Positions 24,401 to 51,300 of a stretch of 64,000 bases of DNA are shown piece by piece. Both the position numbers and the translations under genes were made by a program. How positions within the stretch are numbered: the stretch's first letter is position 1; each line of letters starts with the position of its first letter. The stretch is taken from the NCBI GenBank assembly GCA_949987565.1, contig OX465121.1, positions 5,997,590 to 6,061,589 on the forward strand, in the 5' to 3' direction. Below the pieces are notes generated by a model that was given only the letters and a program-made list of their open reading frames with translations, did no database searches and was not told where the DNA came from. This DNA is from Luidia sarsii (taxonomy: Eukaryota > Echinodermata > Asteroidea > Paxillosida > Luidiidae).

Positions 24401-27400
24401 TCTAATTAAATCAAATTAAATCAAATCAAACAGATTCAGCATATCTGAATCAAACCAATAATACACCATTATTTGCCAAAAATATATTGATAACCAGAAT
24501 TACAAATCTATGCTTCAAATCAAATTGAATCCAATCTAATTAAATCAAATTAAATCAAATCAAACAGATTCAGCATATCTGAATCAAACCAATAATACAC
24601 CATTATTTGCCAAAAATATATTGATAACCAGAATTACAAATCTATGCTTCAAATCAAATTGAATCCAATCTAATTAAATCAAATTAAATCAAATCAAACA
24701 GATTCAGCATATCTGAATCAAACCAATAATACACCATTATATATATGCCAAATCTATGCATGAAATCCAATTGAATCAAGCATAATTGAATCAAAGCAAA
24801 AATAAACTATTCTTTACAACAAGTATATTAATGATCAACATCAACACATCTGATCAAATTGACACAAAAGAAATTGAAGTCGACCCACATTGAGTCAAGG
24901 TTCTCTTTGATACCTTTTCATGGTCCGACCTGATGACCCAGTTACAGCTGCCCAGACAGTAGCCCGAACTGTGCGGAGACACCATCAGAAGACCAAATAA
25001 ATTCTGTGGGGGAGACAAAAATTCAACCATGACCAATGAAATTTGCAACACCAATTATAGGGCCGTTTCAACTTTCCCCCCCAAAAAGGTGATTATTTGG
25101 ATTGTGATATGAATTGTGATTCAAACTCGACTTTCTTTTAGAATCTTGGACATCTAAGGAAAACGGTAGACCAACTGCTCATCTTAGATGCTAACTTCAA
25201 CTAAAAATAATAGAGGAAGTTTTTTTTTTCAACCATTCAAGAGCATTGACTCACCAACTGCTCTGAGAAGGCAGTGACCTTGACCTTTGACATGCAGGAG
25301 TTGATGTCGTGCTTGGTGTAGCACCTCCGCCAGGAGGAGAGCTGCTTGCTGTCCCTGAGGGGAGCCGGGAGGAGCTTGAGGGCGGCCGACTTCTTCCAGG
25401 AGGAGCAGGCCTTCTTCTTGGGAACCCGCTCCATGTACTCCACAAACTCCTCCATTAGTTGCCTGTGGGGACAGGGAGGTGGGGGTGGGGGTATGGGTAG
25501 GGGTGCAGGTGGGGGGAAGGGGTGCAGGTGGGGGAGGGGGTATGGGTAGGGGTGCAGGTGGGGGTAAGGGGTGCAGGTGGGGGTGGGGGTATGGGTAGGG
25601 GTGCAGGTGGGGGTAAGGGGTGCAGGTGGGGGAGGGGGTATGGGTAGGGGTGCAGGTGGGGTAAGGGGTGCAGGTGGGGGAGGGGGTATGGGTAGGGGTG
25701 CAGGTGGGGGGAAGGGGTGCAGGTGGGGGAGGGGGTGAGGAAACAGCATCGGTGAGGGGTGGAATGCTGCAGTCTTCTGACGATGGGCAGAGTTACCGGC
25801 TCTTCTCTGAGCCATACTCCACCTCAAAAAGAGATGACTCACAAATGAGTTAAATGCTCTTCTCAGAGCCCTTTTCCTCAAAAAGAGATTGACTTACAAC
25901 ATGTACAAAGGAGTTACTGGCTCAGAGCTTTACTCATTAACTTACAATAAACTTACAAGTTCTTTTCAGAGCCATACTCCTTCTTGAAAAGAGATGACTT
26001 ACAATGGAGTTACTGGCTCTTCTCAGAGCCATACAAAAATTGGTCTAGTACCTGCCAGTCTGCTGTGTAGGATCTGTGCAGTACACAGTCCCCTGGAATC
26101 CAGTGTACTGGGGAGAGATCACAAGTGCCAGAGTCAGTCATTTGTTTGAAAATGAGGATGCACCTTTTAATAGGCACATTTGGTGGGCATATATGTCGAC
26201 CCAAACCAACCCGCAACAAGGTACAGCAGTGGGTGCATTCTGTGGGGATTCTGTAGGCCTAGGCCCTAACCCTTCTGCACTCGAAAAGATGCAACAGTGG
26301 GTGCATTCTGTCACCCCTAACCCTGCTGCACTAGACAAGATGCAACAGTGGGTGCATTCTGTCACCCCTAACCCTGCTGCACTAGACAAGATGCAACAGT
26401 GGGTGCATTCTGTCACCCCTAACCCTGCTGCACTAGACAAGATGCAACAGTGGGTGCATTCTGTCACCCCTAACCCTGCTGCACTAGACAAGATGCAACA
26501 ATGGGTGCATTCTGTCACCCTTAACCCTGCTGCACTAGACAAGATGCAACAGTGGGTGCATTCTGTCCCCCCTAACCCTGCTGCACTAGACAAGATGCAA
26601 CAGTGGGTGCGTTCCGTGGGGATTCTGTAGGTCCTGACTAAAATTAACAAAATGCTAATCTTAAAATTTAGTGGGCCTTACGTTTTGATCCTAGCAGGAC
26701 CTTTCTCAAAGGCTTTCTCTGCCTCACTGTGTGTACATTCTGTGGACCCCAATACTGCTGCATTCAACAAGATCCAACATTGGGGTAAATTCTGTGGGGA
26801 TTTCATGGACCATAACCCTGTTGCACACCACAAGATACAACTCTGGGATGCAGTCTCTGTGTTTCTTGGAACCCAACATTCTCCCGCATTTATCAAGATG
26901 CAGTCGTGGGTGCAATCCGTGGCATTTCTGTGGGATTCTGTGGAACCTAGCACCGACGCTGTTTGAATTGGTCCAAAGGGAGTCTAACAGAGGCCGACCA
27001 TGGCATGGCTGATGGGTCTACGGCAACACTCACCTCCGTTATGAAGGGCAGCGCCAGCATGGAGTGGTAGTTGGAGACCAAGATGGCATCGATGGTGGAG
27101 AAGTCTACAATGCCAAACTGACAATCACAACAACAAAAAGACAATATAGGAAGGTTTGCGGTGACACCATGTATAAGGTCTCTTAAAGAAGAGGTGTGGT
27201 TCTGAAAAGAACCTGAGTGGTAACTCGACGTTTCGACCAGTATGCTCTGATCATCGTCAGATTCTCCTGATGACGACCAGAGCATACTGGTCGAAACGTT
27301 GAGTTATCACTCAGGTACTTTCTCAGAACCACACCTCTTCTTTAAGAGACCTTATATATGGTGTCACCGCAAACCTTCCTATATTGATTCACCCACCATG

Positions 27401-30315
27401 CAAAGCCTAAAGTCTTATTTAACAAAAAGACAGACGCAGTCTACAATGTGACAACCTCCGTGAGTTAGCCGGCACTCTTCATCGAGAATTTGGGCCATAA
27501 TTTGCTTGTTTCAACCTAGCTCTCTTCAGCCACAAACATCTCGGGGGAAGGTAATGACTTCAGAAGCCCAACATTCGATTCAAGGAGGGCTTTCCTTACT
27601 CAGCGCATAATTAGCACATCACCCTCAGTGCTATCTAGGAAACAAACAAAAAAGCAAACACCCCAGCAGACAAACAAACAGACAAACAGACAAACTACAA
27701 TAGCTGTCACAGAAACAAACAAACACACAAAACACATTGTAGGCATCAGACAAACATTACTTGTTGGTGGTTGCCAATTAGTCAGGTTCCTGTCTCCCAA
27801 CTCCCTTACCTCAGGCAGACAGACTTCAGGGGAGCTGTCCACAAAGACACGGCCACTGCATTCCCTCAACTCCTGCAACGGACAGAGGAGGACAGTCAGA
27901 GAGATAACCAAAGGCCATCCCTCAAACCAGCCATGATCCAGGGGTGTTGTTGGGGTAACAATACAGGCCTTGGCAGGCGAACAGGGCACCCGAAACCCGA
28001 CCGAGGATAACGGGTACCCGGTTCCTTTATATGGATTCGATTACCCCGTTCTTCTTTAAACATGTGAAACAAGGACTCCTTTGTATTGATATCCGCTTTA
28101 CGATAGGAAAAGGAAGGTTAGTTTCTGTTTTTAGCTGGCTGGTTGGAGCCAATAGATTTTATGCTTTTTATTTGTGACAGAGTGGTACAGCAATATCCAA
28201 ATGAAAAAAAACCTGGATTAAGTGTCTCCGCACTATACAACCTCATGGCCTTAATATTCAGGAAGGGAATGACTAATCCTCATCTCATTAACACCTTTTA
28301 TCTTCATCTTCCCAGTAGCTTTCTCCTTTGATCTCCACCTCCCTCCAGTCCCTTTGATCCTCCCCACCCTTTTGTTTGTTTTCCCTAATCTCCCCTCCCT
28401 CAGTGTACATCTGCATCTAACTCCCTTCCCTTTTTGTCCTTCCTCTGTCATGTGTGTCATGGCTTTCCTTCCCCTGACTGTCTGTGTTTGTCCTTGTCAC
28501 TTTGCCTTTGAGAAAGGTCCTGCTAGTGCTAGGATCAAAACGTCAGGCCCTCTAAATTTTGAGAACAAAAAGAAGGTTAGTTTAGGATTTTAGGTAGCTC
28601 GTTGGAGCCAATTTGTCTCACATTTTTCAGGTCCTCCTTGAGTTTTGCAGAGGCATCTCCACTTGGGCTCCACGAGGGCAACGAACTCAGCCGGGCACTG
28701 AGGACAAACAGAAATACGCAACACATCTTATCCCTAATGATAGCTGGAATCCAGCAGTCTGCACACTGCCCATAACGTTGAGTTACCAGCTCTTTTCAGA
28801 GCCACACTCCGTCTTAAAAGAGATGACGTACGTGGTCTCACAGCAAACTTTCCACTTGGTACTCCCACCATGCAAATGTCCGTGTGGCGAATATGTAGGA
28901 ATAGTGAAGGGAATCTTTTGTACACAGTCTCGTACTGACAGTCATTTGACACATAATGTGTTACAAATTTCAATTTTTGGAGGGCAAGTGGTTGTGCCAT
29001 AAAATGACTATTGTAATTGTATACGGTAACAATGAATGTTCTGATAAGGGAGATATATAACAGGACCGACATATGACGCTTAACCACTGTCATTGAGCCA
29101 TGCTGGTACCTCGTAAATTGTGTGGGGACTATACAAGGACGTATTTTGTAAACCAACGTAGGTTAGGCTCAGGGCGCTACGGTTAGGGTTATGGTTACGG
29201 TTAGAGTTACAGTTCAGGTTGGGTTAGCGTTACTGATAGAGTTAGGATTAGGATTAGACTTAGGGCTAGGTTCAGGATTAGGGTTATTAGGGTTAGGATT
29301 AGGGTGAGGGTTGTTTCGTGCTTGTGCCTGTAACTACCTGAGAAATGAATGAATGAATGAATGAATGAATGAATGAATGAATGAATGGGGAGGCCTCAGC
29401 AAAACCTGGCTTCGCGCATGCACACTTATAGCTTAGTCACGGTGGTTAAGTGTGATACGTCGTGACGCTTATATGCCTCGATAAGGTGAACATTAGTAAA
29501 ATATTGCCAGAACAACAACAAAAATTCAATGTGAATGAAAATGAAAGAACAGACACAAGGTTATCACAGGATGGGCAAAGTACACCCGTTGGCTGGTATA
29601 CGGTACCTGGGCACCAGTGGAAGAGGCAGGAAGTGCTGCAAGCAGGTCAGGTCCACACCGCAGTCCAAGAGGAGGGTGGTGCCCTTGAACGTCAGCAGCA
29701 AGCATGGTGCGTTGGGGTGATCAGACAGGCAGTACTGACGGACATGGAATGACGATTAAAAACAAGAATCAAAACCAAGTGATCGTCAAATTCCTTAGTT
29801 TGCTTGACTTTGTAAAATTTACCAGACATAAACGGTTCAACTTGGTGAAGTTCACTTTAAAAATTAAAATTAAAATGCACTGTAGAGTCATAAAAAAATA
29901 GTGTATTCCGTATTCGAAAGTATGAATTCTAGAAGATCTCTTTGCCCAGTTCATGGTTATACTCTCTTATTAACTTTTGTATTCCTGGTGGTGGTAGTCT
30001 TACTCTAATTTAAGGGAAATTCAGCTATATTCGATCTTGAAATTTAGTGGGCCTGACGTTTCGATCCTAGCAGGACCTTTCTCAAAGGCAGTATATTCGA
30101 TCTTATTTAAAACGTCGCTTTGAGTCCAAGCAACTCGGTTGGACTGAAGTCAGTGACCCAAACTTGCATTGCCTTTTGTAAATTGGGCCTTGCTGACTTG
30201 GCCAGCTTCGTCCCACTGGTGGGCCAAGGCAAGATGAAGACATGCGAAATGATTTTTCAGAAATCTATTCCCCAGAAAACGAAGTAGACGAACTGTTTGC
30301 ACTTACAAGTTTCAT
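15369..30315 (-). CDS. INTS9: Integrator complex subunit 9, 18 coding exons
   Basis: INTS9 is the catalytically inactive metallo-beta-lactamase/beta-CASP partner of the INTS11 endonuclease in the nuclear Integrator complex, which cleaves snRNA 3' ends and attenuates paused RNA polymerase II. Eighteen exons join in frame to 669 codons plus stop; the human protein has about 658. Diagnostic segments are MKL|YCLSDHP (1-10), LPFITE (ends at 120), WRRCYT in exon 7, [10 protein letters not shown] in exon 10, [11 protein letters not shown] and [10 protein letters not shown] in exon 11, [10 protein letters not shown] in exon 12 and a KRKR basic patch in exon 16. Zinc ligands of the active nucleases are not kept, as in the family: exon 5 reads SNYHSM where HxHxDH would be. 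Exons 16-18 correspond to the C-terminal region that binds INTS11. All donors and acceptors are GT-AG and all exon phases match. It is transcribed divergently from PRPF6. I see no disabling change. Confidence 0.95.
15615..15671 (-). CDS. INTS9: INTS9 exon 17
   Basis: Residues 612-630, [19 protein letters not shown], matching human GFSDIKVEDTAKGHIV. A 57 bp exon, phase 0 on both sides. Confidence 0.93.
15835..16320. repeat. 52 bp minisatellite derived from a SINE tail (INTS9 intron 16)
   Basis: About nine units of 52 bp, each starting GTTTGATTTTTCAAAATTGT and containing AAAAGTTCCCAGTCAGTTTT; starts lie at 15847, 15899, 15951, 16003 and 16055. The AAAAGTTCCCAGTCA part is the same as in the 3' body of the tRNA-derived SINE at 17690-17740, so the array probably arose by amplification of a SINE fragment. 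Confidence 0.9.
16437..16592 (-). CDS. INTS9: INTS9 exon 16
   Basis: Residues 560-611. The first half is low-complexity and basic with PRKRKREEE, a likely nuclear localisation signal. The second half, [17 protein letters not shown], starts the C-terminal INTS11-binding region. Confidence 0.9.
16634..16880. mobile_element. H1 element, single-arm copy (INTS9 intron 15)
   Basis: It contains GATCCTAGCAGGACCTTTCT followed by the GAGTGACAAGGA tail and a GATCAAAGGGAAGGGC-type purine-rich region. The same tail follows H1 arms at 32650 and 38598. 16895-16950 carries the AGTCAGTATGCAGTTTGC flank. Confidence 0.75.
17025..17123 (-). CDS. INTS9: INTS9 exon 15
   Basis: Residues 527-559, [19 protein letters not shown] to FLLQ, matching human LADSLVPMEIKPGISLATV. 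Donor GTCAGT. Confidence 0.92.
17480..17760 (+). mobile_element. tRNA-Asn-like SINE, copy with intact cloverleaf (INTS9 intron 14)
   Basis: A head region (GATATACGGCAGTTAATGG, GGCGCCCCCACC, CAAAGACTAGTTGACT) precedes a tRNA-like part at 17600-17671. The acceptor strands GGCTGGA and TCCAGTT pair, the A box (TAGCTCTGATGG) and B box (GGTTCAAGTCC) are present, and the anticodon stem CTGGA/TCCAG encloses a loop with GTT. The body continues TTTCTTTGCCAATTG and AAAAGTTGCCAGTCAG. Copies or fragments recur at 17761, 31975, 36310, 36610, 43135, 44890 and 50925, in both orientations. This is a retroposon, not a functional tRNA gene. Confidence 0.85.
17761..18060 (+). mobile_element. tRNA-Asn-like SINE, second adjacent copy
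   Basis: Repeats the head region (GGAGATATACGGCAGTTAAT, GGCGCCCCCACACTGG) and the A box GGCTGGATAGCTCAGAGG at 17853. The B-box half is diverged (CTCCAGTCCCAGCTCA). It lies head-to-tail with the previous copy, so insertion into, or duplication of, the first copy is likely. Confidence 0.75.
18165..18251 (-). CDS. INTS9: INTS9 exon 14
   Basis: Residues 498-526, [20 protein letters not shown] to EITPE, matching human YRRAEVLALPFKRR. The acceptor CCGTAG was chosen because it keeps the frame from exon 13; another AG lies 6 bases further in. Confidence 0.87.
18499..18725. mobile_element. H2 hairpin element (INTS9 intron 13)
   Basis: The left arm GGAAAGTTTGTGGTGATACC, then GTGTGGCTCTGAAAAGAGCC, pairs with the right arm, which ends GGTGTCACCGCAAACCTTCC. 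The centre contains paired TGTACTCT and CAATGGGCAGA segments. It lies between exons 13 and 14. Confidence 0.75.
18869..18949 (-). CDS. INTS9: INTS9 exon 13
   Basis: Residues 471-497, [10 protein letters not shown] to LVVEA, matching the human PLHVVCPEQY region. Acceptor TTTCAG, donor GTAAGT. Confidence 0.88.
19506..19630 (-). CDS. INTS9: INTS9 exon 12
   Basis: Residues 429-470, [19 protein letters not shown] to MIKELK. It includes [11 protein letters not shown]. Donor GTGAGA. Confidence 0.96.
19748..19895. mobile_element. H1 element, compact copy (INTS9 intron 11)
   Basis: AAATTTAGTGGGCCTGACGT at the left and AAGGTCCTGCTAGGATCAAA with CAGGCCCACTAAATT at the right form a short hairpin with part of the left arm missing. 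It is followed by the TCAGTCAGCAAGCAGTTTGC flank typical of the family. Confidence 0.75.
20020..20545. repeat. 22 bp minisatellite (INTS9 intron 11)
   Basis: About 23 imperfect units of ATCTAATGGCCTGGAGTGTA plus GG. Variants include CTGAAGTGT and ATCTATTGGCC. The array ends about 40 bp before the exon 11 donor. Confidence 0.92.
20583..20815 (-). CDS. INTS9: INTS9 exon 11
   Basis: Residues 351-429, [20 protein letters not shown] to NTVIFI. It includes [18 protein letters not shown] and ELWGKSS, the most diagnostic stretch of the gene. It ends in phase 1. Confidence 0.97.
20925..21085. repeat. short tandem repeat, CACTGCTTGGTGACA units (INTS9 intron 10)
   Basis: Imperfect 15-24 bp units of CACTG(C/A)TTGGTGACACCAGTGT run for about 160 bp. 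A three-copy CTATGCAGAAAGCCTTATTGG repeat follows at 21122-21178. Confidence 0.85.
21565..21745 (-). CDS. INTS9: INTS9 exon 10
   Basis: Residues 291-351, [16 protein letters not shown] to SQIFSEW, part of the beta-CASP domain. It ends within the Trp codon (phase 2). Confidence 0.95.
21903..22227. mobile_element. MITE family M1, copy A (INTS9 intron 9)
   Basis: The left end reads AAGGCTCTATACAACATTGG and the right end CAATGTTGTATTGGGCC, an inverted pair, with GGTCAAAAGATTG inside the left end and CGATCTTCTC inside the right end. The same ends and interior order appear at 63243-63603. About 325 bp long, non-coding. Confidence 0.75.
22351..22771. mobile_element. nested inverted-repeat elements (INTS9 intron 9)
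   Basis: The outer ends GACCGATTG (22351) and CAATCGGTC (22763-22771) are inverted. Inside are a small perfect palindrome, TATAGTGGGTAT with ATACCCACTATA (22391-22436), and an inner pair of inverted ends carrying ACTAGCC and GGCTAGT (about 22450-22745). The right inner end GGTCGAGCCCTGA resembles the termini of some hAT-type MITEs. No target duplication is clear. Confidence 0.55.
22863..23074. mobile_element. H2 element, left part, split by a TTAA insertion
   Basis: Starts AATAAGACTTAAGGCTTTGC, then GTGGGTGAATCAATATAGGA and GGTTTGTGGTGACACCATGT, the H2 terminal sequence. A small palindrome (GGAAGAGGTGTGGTTCT with its complement) and one AGCATACTGGTCGGAACGTC unit follow. The element resumes at 23771. 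Confidence 0.75.
23075..23770. mobile_element. TTAA-flanked DNA transposon, 696 bp, non-autonomous
   Basis: TTAA at 23071-23074 and 23771-23774 flanks an element whose ends are CCACTTCGCG (23075-23084) and the perfect inverse CGCGAAGTGG (23761-23770). A GGATTCGGAGG word occurs twice near the right end. TTAA targets are characteristic of piggyBac and Kolobok superfamilies. No transposase frame is present. It is inserted inside an H2 element, so it is younger than that element. Confidence 0.85.
23771..23910. mobile_element. H2 element, right part
   Basis: Contains CATCATCTCCTGATGACGGC, AGCATACTGGTCAAAACGTC, CTCAGGTTCTTTTCAGAACC and the terminal GGTGTCACCGCAAACCTTCC. It completes the H2 copy begun at 22863. 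Confidence 0.75.
24096..24252 (-). CDS. INTS9: INTS9 exon 9
   Basis: Residues 239-291, [13 protein letters not shown] to LGEFCSSL. It contains the [14 protein letters not shown] segment. It ends in phase 1 before GTGAGT. Confidence 0.93.
24270..24770. repeat. ~135 bp tandem repeat, ATCAAATCAA-rich (INTS9 intron 8)
   Basis: The word GAATCCAATCTAATTAAATC starts at 24392, 24527 and 24661, giving a 134-135 bp period with near-identical units, each including CAGATTCAGCATATCTGAAT. The flanks hold degenerate partial units. Confidence 0.92.
24914..25003 (-). CDS. INTS9: INTS9 exon 8
   Basis: Residues 209-238, [15 protein letters not shown] to SDHEK, matching the human LSSGYALGSSNW region. Donor GTATCA. 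Confidence 0.9.
25255..25462 (-). CDS. INTS9: INTS9 exon 7
   Basis: Residues 139-208, [15 protein letters not shown] through SSWRRCYT to AFSEQL. Acceptor CCACAG, donor GTGAGT. Confidence 0.93.
25465..25740. repeat. G-rich minisatellite, GGTGCAGGTGGGGG units (INTS9 intron 6)
   Basis: An array of GGTGCAGGTGGGGGAGGGG and GTATGGGTAG blocks abutting exon 7. Dense runs of three to five G on the plus strand (C on the transcribed INTS9 RNA) make quadruplex or i-motif structure plausible. Open frames here are compositional. Confidence 0.92.
25760..26035. mobile_element. H2 arm fragments, locally duplicated
   Basis: Three successive segments contain TTACCGGCTCTTCTCTGAGC-like sequence, AGCCATACTCC and AAAAGAGATGACT, all part of the H2 right arm. 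No left arm is present. Confidence 0.6.
26052..26107 (-). CDS. INTS9: INTS9 exon 6
   Basis: Residues 121-139, [14 protein letters not shown] to TGR, matching human HTGFTGTVYATEPT. A short 56 bp exon ending in phase 2, followed by donor GTACTA. Confidence 0.9.
26225..26625. repeat. 51 bp minisatellite (INTS9 intron 5)
   Basis: About seven near-perfect units of 51 bp beginning GATGCAACAGTGGGTGCATT. Because 51 is a multiple of three, both strands stay open through the array. The repeated peptide is an artefact of that period, since the array is intronic and overlaps exon 6 antisense. Diverged versions of the unit continue to about 26950. Confidence 0.95.
26655..26735. mobile_element. H1 arm fragment
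   Basis: AAAATTTAGTGGGCCTTACG followed by GATCCTAGCAGGACCTTTCT and CAAAGGC. A single arm, lying inside the decayed right part of the 51 bp array. Confidence 0.7.
27034..27117 (-). CDS. INTS9: INTS9 exon 5
   Basis: Residues 93-120, [10 protein letters not shown] to LPFITE. SNYHSM stands where the HxHxDH metal motif of active beta-CASP nucleases would be. Donor GTGAGT. Confidence 0.92.
27141..27420. mobile_element. H2 element, complete copy (INTS9 intron 4)
   Basis: Left arm ATAGGAAGGTTTGCGGTGAC through CTCGACGTTTCGACCAGTAT and right arm ATACTGGTCGAAACGTTGAG through GGTGTCACCGCAAACCTTCC. The centre is GATCATCGTCAG/CTGATGACGACC. The right end, TGATTCACCCACCATGCAAA, inverts the left end of the copy at 22863. 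Confidence 0.85.
27810..27872 (-). CDS. INTS9: INTS9 exon 4
   Basis: Residues 72-92, [13 protein letters not shown] to CLPE. Acceptor TTGCAG, donor GTAAGG, phase 0 on both sides. Confidence 0.92.
28500..28565. mobile_element. H1 arm, inverted orientation (INTS9 intron 3)
   Basis: CTTTGAGAAAGGTCCTGCTA, GGATCAAAACGTCAGGCCC and AAATTTTGAG. The pyrimidine-rich stretch 28270-28500 is the complement of the purine-rich tail seen next to H1 at 16720-16850, so this may be a longer element of about 300 bp. Confidence 0.7.
28622..28697 (-). CDS. INTS9: INTS9 exon 3
   Basis: Residues 46-71, [10 protein letters not shown] to KEDLKN, matching the human SPRLSNLPGW segment. The donor is GTGAGA, phase 0. 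Confidence 0.88.
28750..28885. mobile_element. H2 right-arm fragment (INTS9 intron 2)
   Basis: CTGCCCATAACGTTGAGTTA, CTCTTTTCAGAGCCACACTC, AAAAGAGATGACG and CTCACAGCAAACTTTCCACT match the right half of H2 copies. Confidence 0.7.
29165..29312. repeat. degenerate TTAGGG-like interstitial repeat (INTS9 intron 2)
   Basis: About 145 bp of GGTTAGGGTTATGGTTACGG-type hexamer variants, many one or two changes from TTAGGG. An (AATG)n tetranucleotide run follows at 29342-29388. It lies within a gene, so it is not a chromosome end. Confidence 0.85.
29607..29734 (-). CDS. INTS9: INTS9 exon 2
   Basis: Residues 4-46, from YCLSDHP to LPLPLVP, the first strands of the MBL-like fold including LLLDCGVD. The acceptor is TCCGTCAG and the donor GTACCG, ending in phase 2. 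Confidence 0.9.
30038..30100. mobile_element. H1 arm fragment (INTS9 intron 1)
   Basis: AAATTTAGTGGGCCTGACGT then GATCCTAGCAGGACCTTTCT and CAAAGGCAG, a single near-consensus arm about 210 bp from the INTS9 exon 1 donor. Confidence 0.75.
30307..30315 (-). CDS. INTS9: INTS9 exon 1 (three codons, MKL)
   Basis: Reads ATGAAACTT followed by the donor GTAAGT. It joins exon 2 to give MKLYCLS, the start of the human protein. Exon 2 has no in-frame ATG upstream, so a separate start exon is required. The match is short, which limits certainty. Confidence 0.75.
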
Positions 30316-30415
30316 TTTTGTTTTCTTCTCCTTTCTCGACACGACACTCGCCAGCGGTCGGTGTTATTCCGACAATAGAGGGCGCCCGTTAACAAACCCA
30401 AAACGTTTGGTCAAG
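30316..30415. promoter_or_regulatory. bidirectional INTS9/PRPF6 promoter
   Basis: Exactly 100 bp separates the INTS9 start codon (minus, 30315) from the proposed PRPF6 start codon (plus, 30416). The interval has no TATA box. It includes TAGAGGGCGCC (30375-30385), a CTCF/BORIS-like core, and a YY1-type AAGATGGCG at 30413-30421 that overlaps the PRPF6 ATG. Both 5' UTRs must lie in this interval, or one must extend into the other gene. TATA-less, YY1-marked divergent promoters are typical of housekeeping RNA-processing genes. Transcription starts are not determined. Confidence 0.75.
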
Positions 30416-50143
<19,728 letters not shown>

Positions 50144-50984
50144 GGAGGGAGAGAGGACTGCCGGCGGAAGACCGTCTCTGGCCTCGGGAACCGCTAGCTC
50201 GGCCAAGATGTAATACCTAAACAGCCTGCAGTCGATTCCACCAAATTCATCGTAACAATTGGCAGACGATGAGTGATGCACAGAAACCATACGGTGTATC
50301 ACAACTGACAATGGCTTTATGTCCGTCGTAAGTTGAATTACAGAGCATCGTTAGGCTTTGTGAAATCCAAAAAGTTTTAAGTAGCGCTGATGTTTTAAGT
50401 TGAGGTAGCACTGCTTGTCCGAGTTGCAGTTCTCGACTCAGAGACCAGATCCAAGATGCCCATTATGAAAAGATCTCTGAGAAAAGTCCAAGATATACCG
50501 GTGATATGATTTTTGCGTCGAGGAGAATGTAACTCAATGAGGGTTTGCCCTACTCGGCGTAATAATTACTGTGTGCCCAGTGCTTTGCCCGATTGCCTGC
50601 TGAAAAAAATCCAGGCAGCTCTGCCCGGATTCAAACCAGTAACTCCTGCTTTCTAGTGCAGATGTGTTCATGGACCATGGAGCTGGTCGAGGTCGTGTGG
50701 CAGGTTTGAATCTGTGTAGTGGTATGTACCGGGTTGTATCATAGCTTGTATGAGTTTTTGCATCGAGCAGAAAGGTCCTGCTAGGATCATAACGTCACGC
50801 CCACTGTGTCATAAGATTTGTACATTTCAGGTAGGTAATTCTAATCAGCAACCCATTTGGTTCAGTGTAGATTGCAACACGGGTCAAGGTTGAAATTAAT
50901 AAAAAAAAATATAAGACTTTGAGAAATGGCAAAGAAATGTTTGACTGGACCCTGGGCTGGACCAGTGCTCTTACCATCAGAGCT
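50144..50984 (+). other. probable PRPF6 3' UTR and flank, with SINE fragments
   Basis: No coding sequence. 50518-50690 is a tRNA-like repeat of a second SINE type. 50768-50805 is an H1 fragment (GAAAGGTCCTGCTAGGATCA). The first AATAAA after the stop is at about 50898-50903, inside repeat sequence. 50925-50984 starts a tRNA-Asn-like SINE, cut by the gap. Confidence 0.45.
50518..50690 (-). mobile_element. second tRNA-like SINE family, copy 1
   Basis: It shares GAGGAGAATGTAACTCAATG, GAGGGTTTGCC, TGCTTTGCCCGAT and TTTCTAGTGCAGATG with 61030-61190. On the minus strand a B-box-like GGTTTGAATCC is present. Confidence 0.65.
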
Positions 50985-51184
50985 NNNNNNNNNNNNNNNN
51001 NNNNNNNNNNNNNNNNNNNNNNNNNNNNNNNNNNNNNNNNNNNNNNNNNNNNNNNNNNNNNNNNNNNNNNNNNNNNNNNNNNNNNNNNNNNNNNNNNNNN
51101 NNNNNNNNNNNNNNNNNNNNNNNNNNNNNNNNNNNNNNNNNNNNNNNNNNNNNNNNNNNNNNNNNNNNNNNNNNNNNNNNNNNN
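50985..51184. other. assembly gap, 200 N
   Basis: Exactly 200 N. The left flank is a SINE and the right flank a GGAGGAGG purine repeat, which explains why assembly failed. The round size suggests a placeholder rather than a measured gap. Confidence 0.99.
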
Positions 51185-51300
51185 GGGGAGGGGGAGGAAT
51201 AGGATGGGGAGGAGGAGGGAGGAGGATATGGAGGAGGAGGGGAGGAGGAGGAGGGAGAGGGGGAGGAGGAGGAAGAGGAGGAGGAGTAGGAGGAGGGGAA
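51185..51300. repeat. GGAGGAGGAG purine repeat beside the gap
   Basis: Trinucleotide GGA/AGG repeat running from the gap. Confidence 0.9.

Noticed and set aside
26076..26630. 184-codon frame with a 17-residue repeat
   Set aside because: The 51 bp period keeps both strands open automatically, and the array is in an INTS9 intron, overlapping exon 6 antisense.
29165..29312. True telomere or chromosome end
   Set aside because: The repeats are degenerate, only 145 bp long and lie inside an INTS9 intron with unique sequence on both sides.
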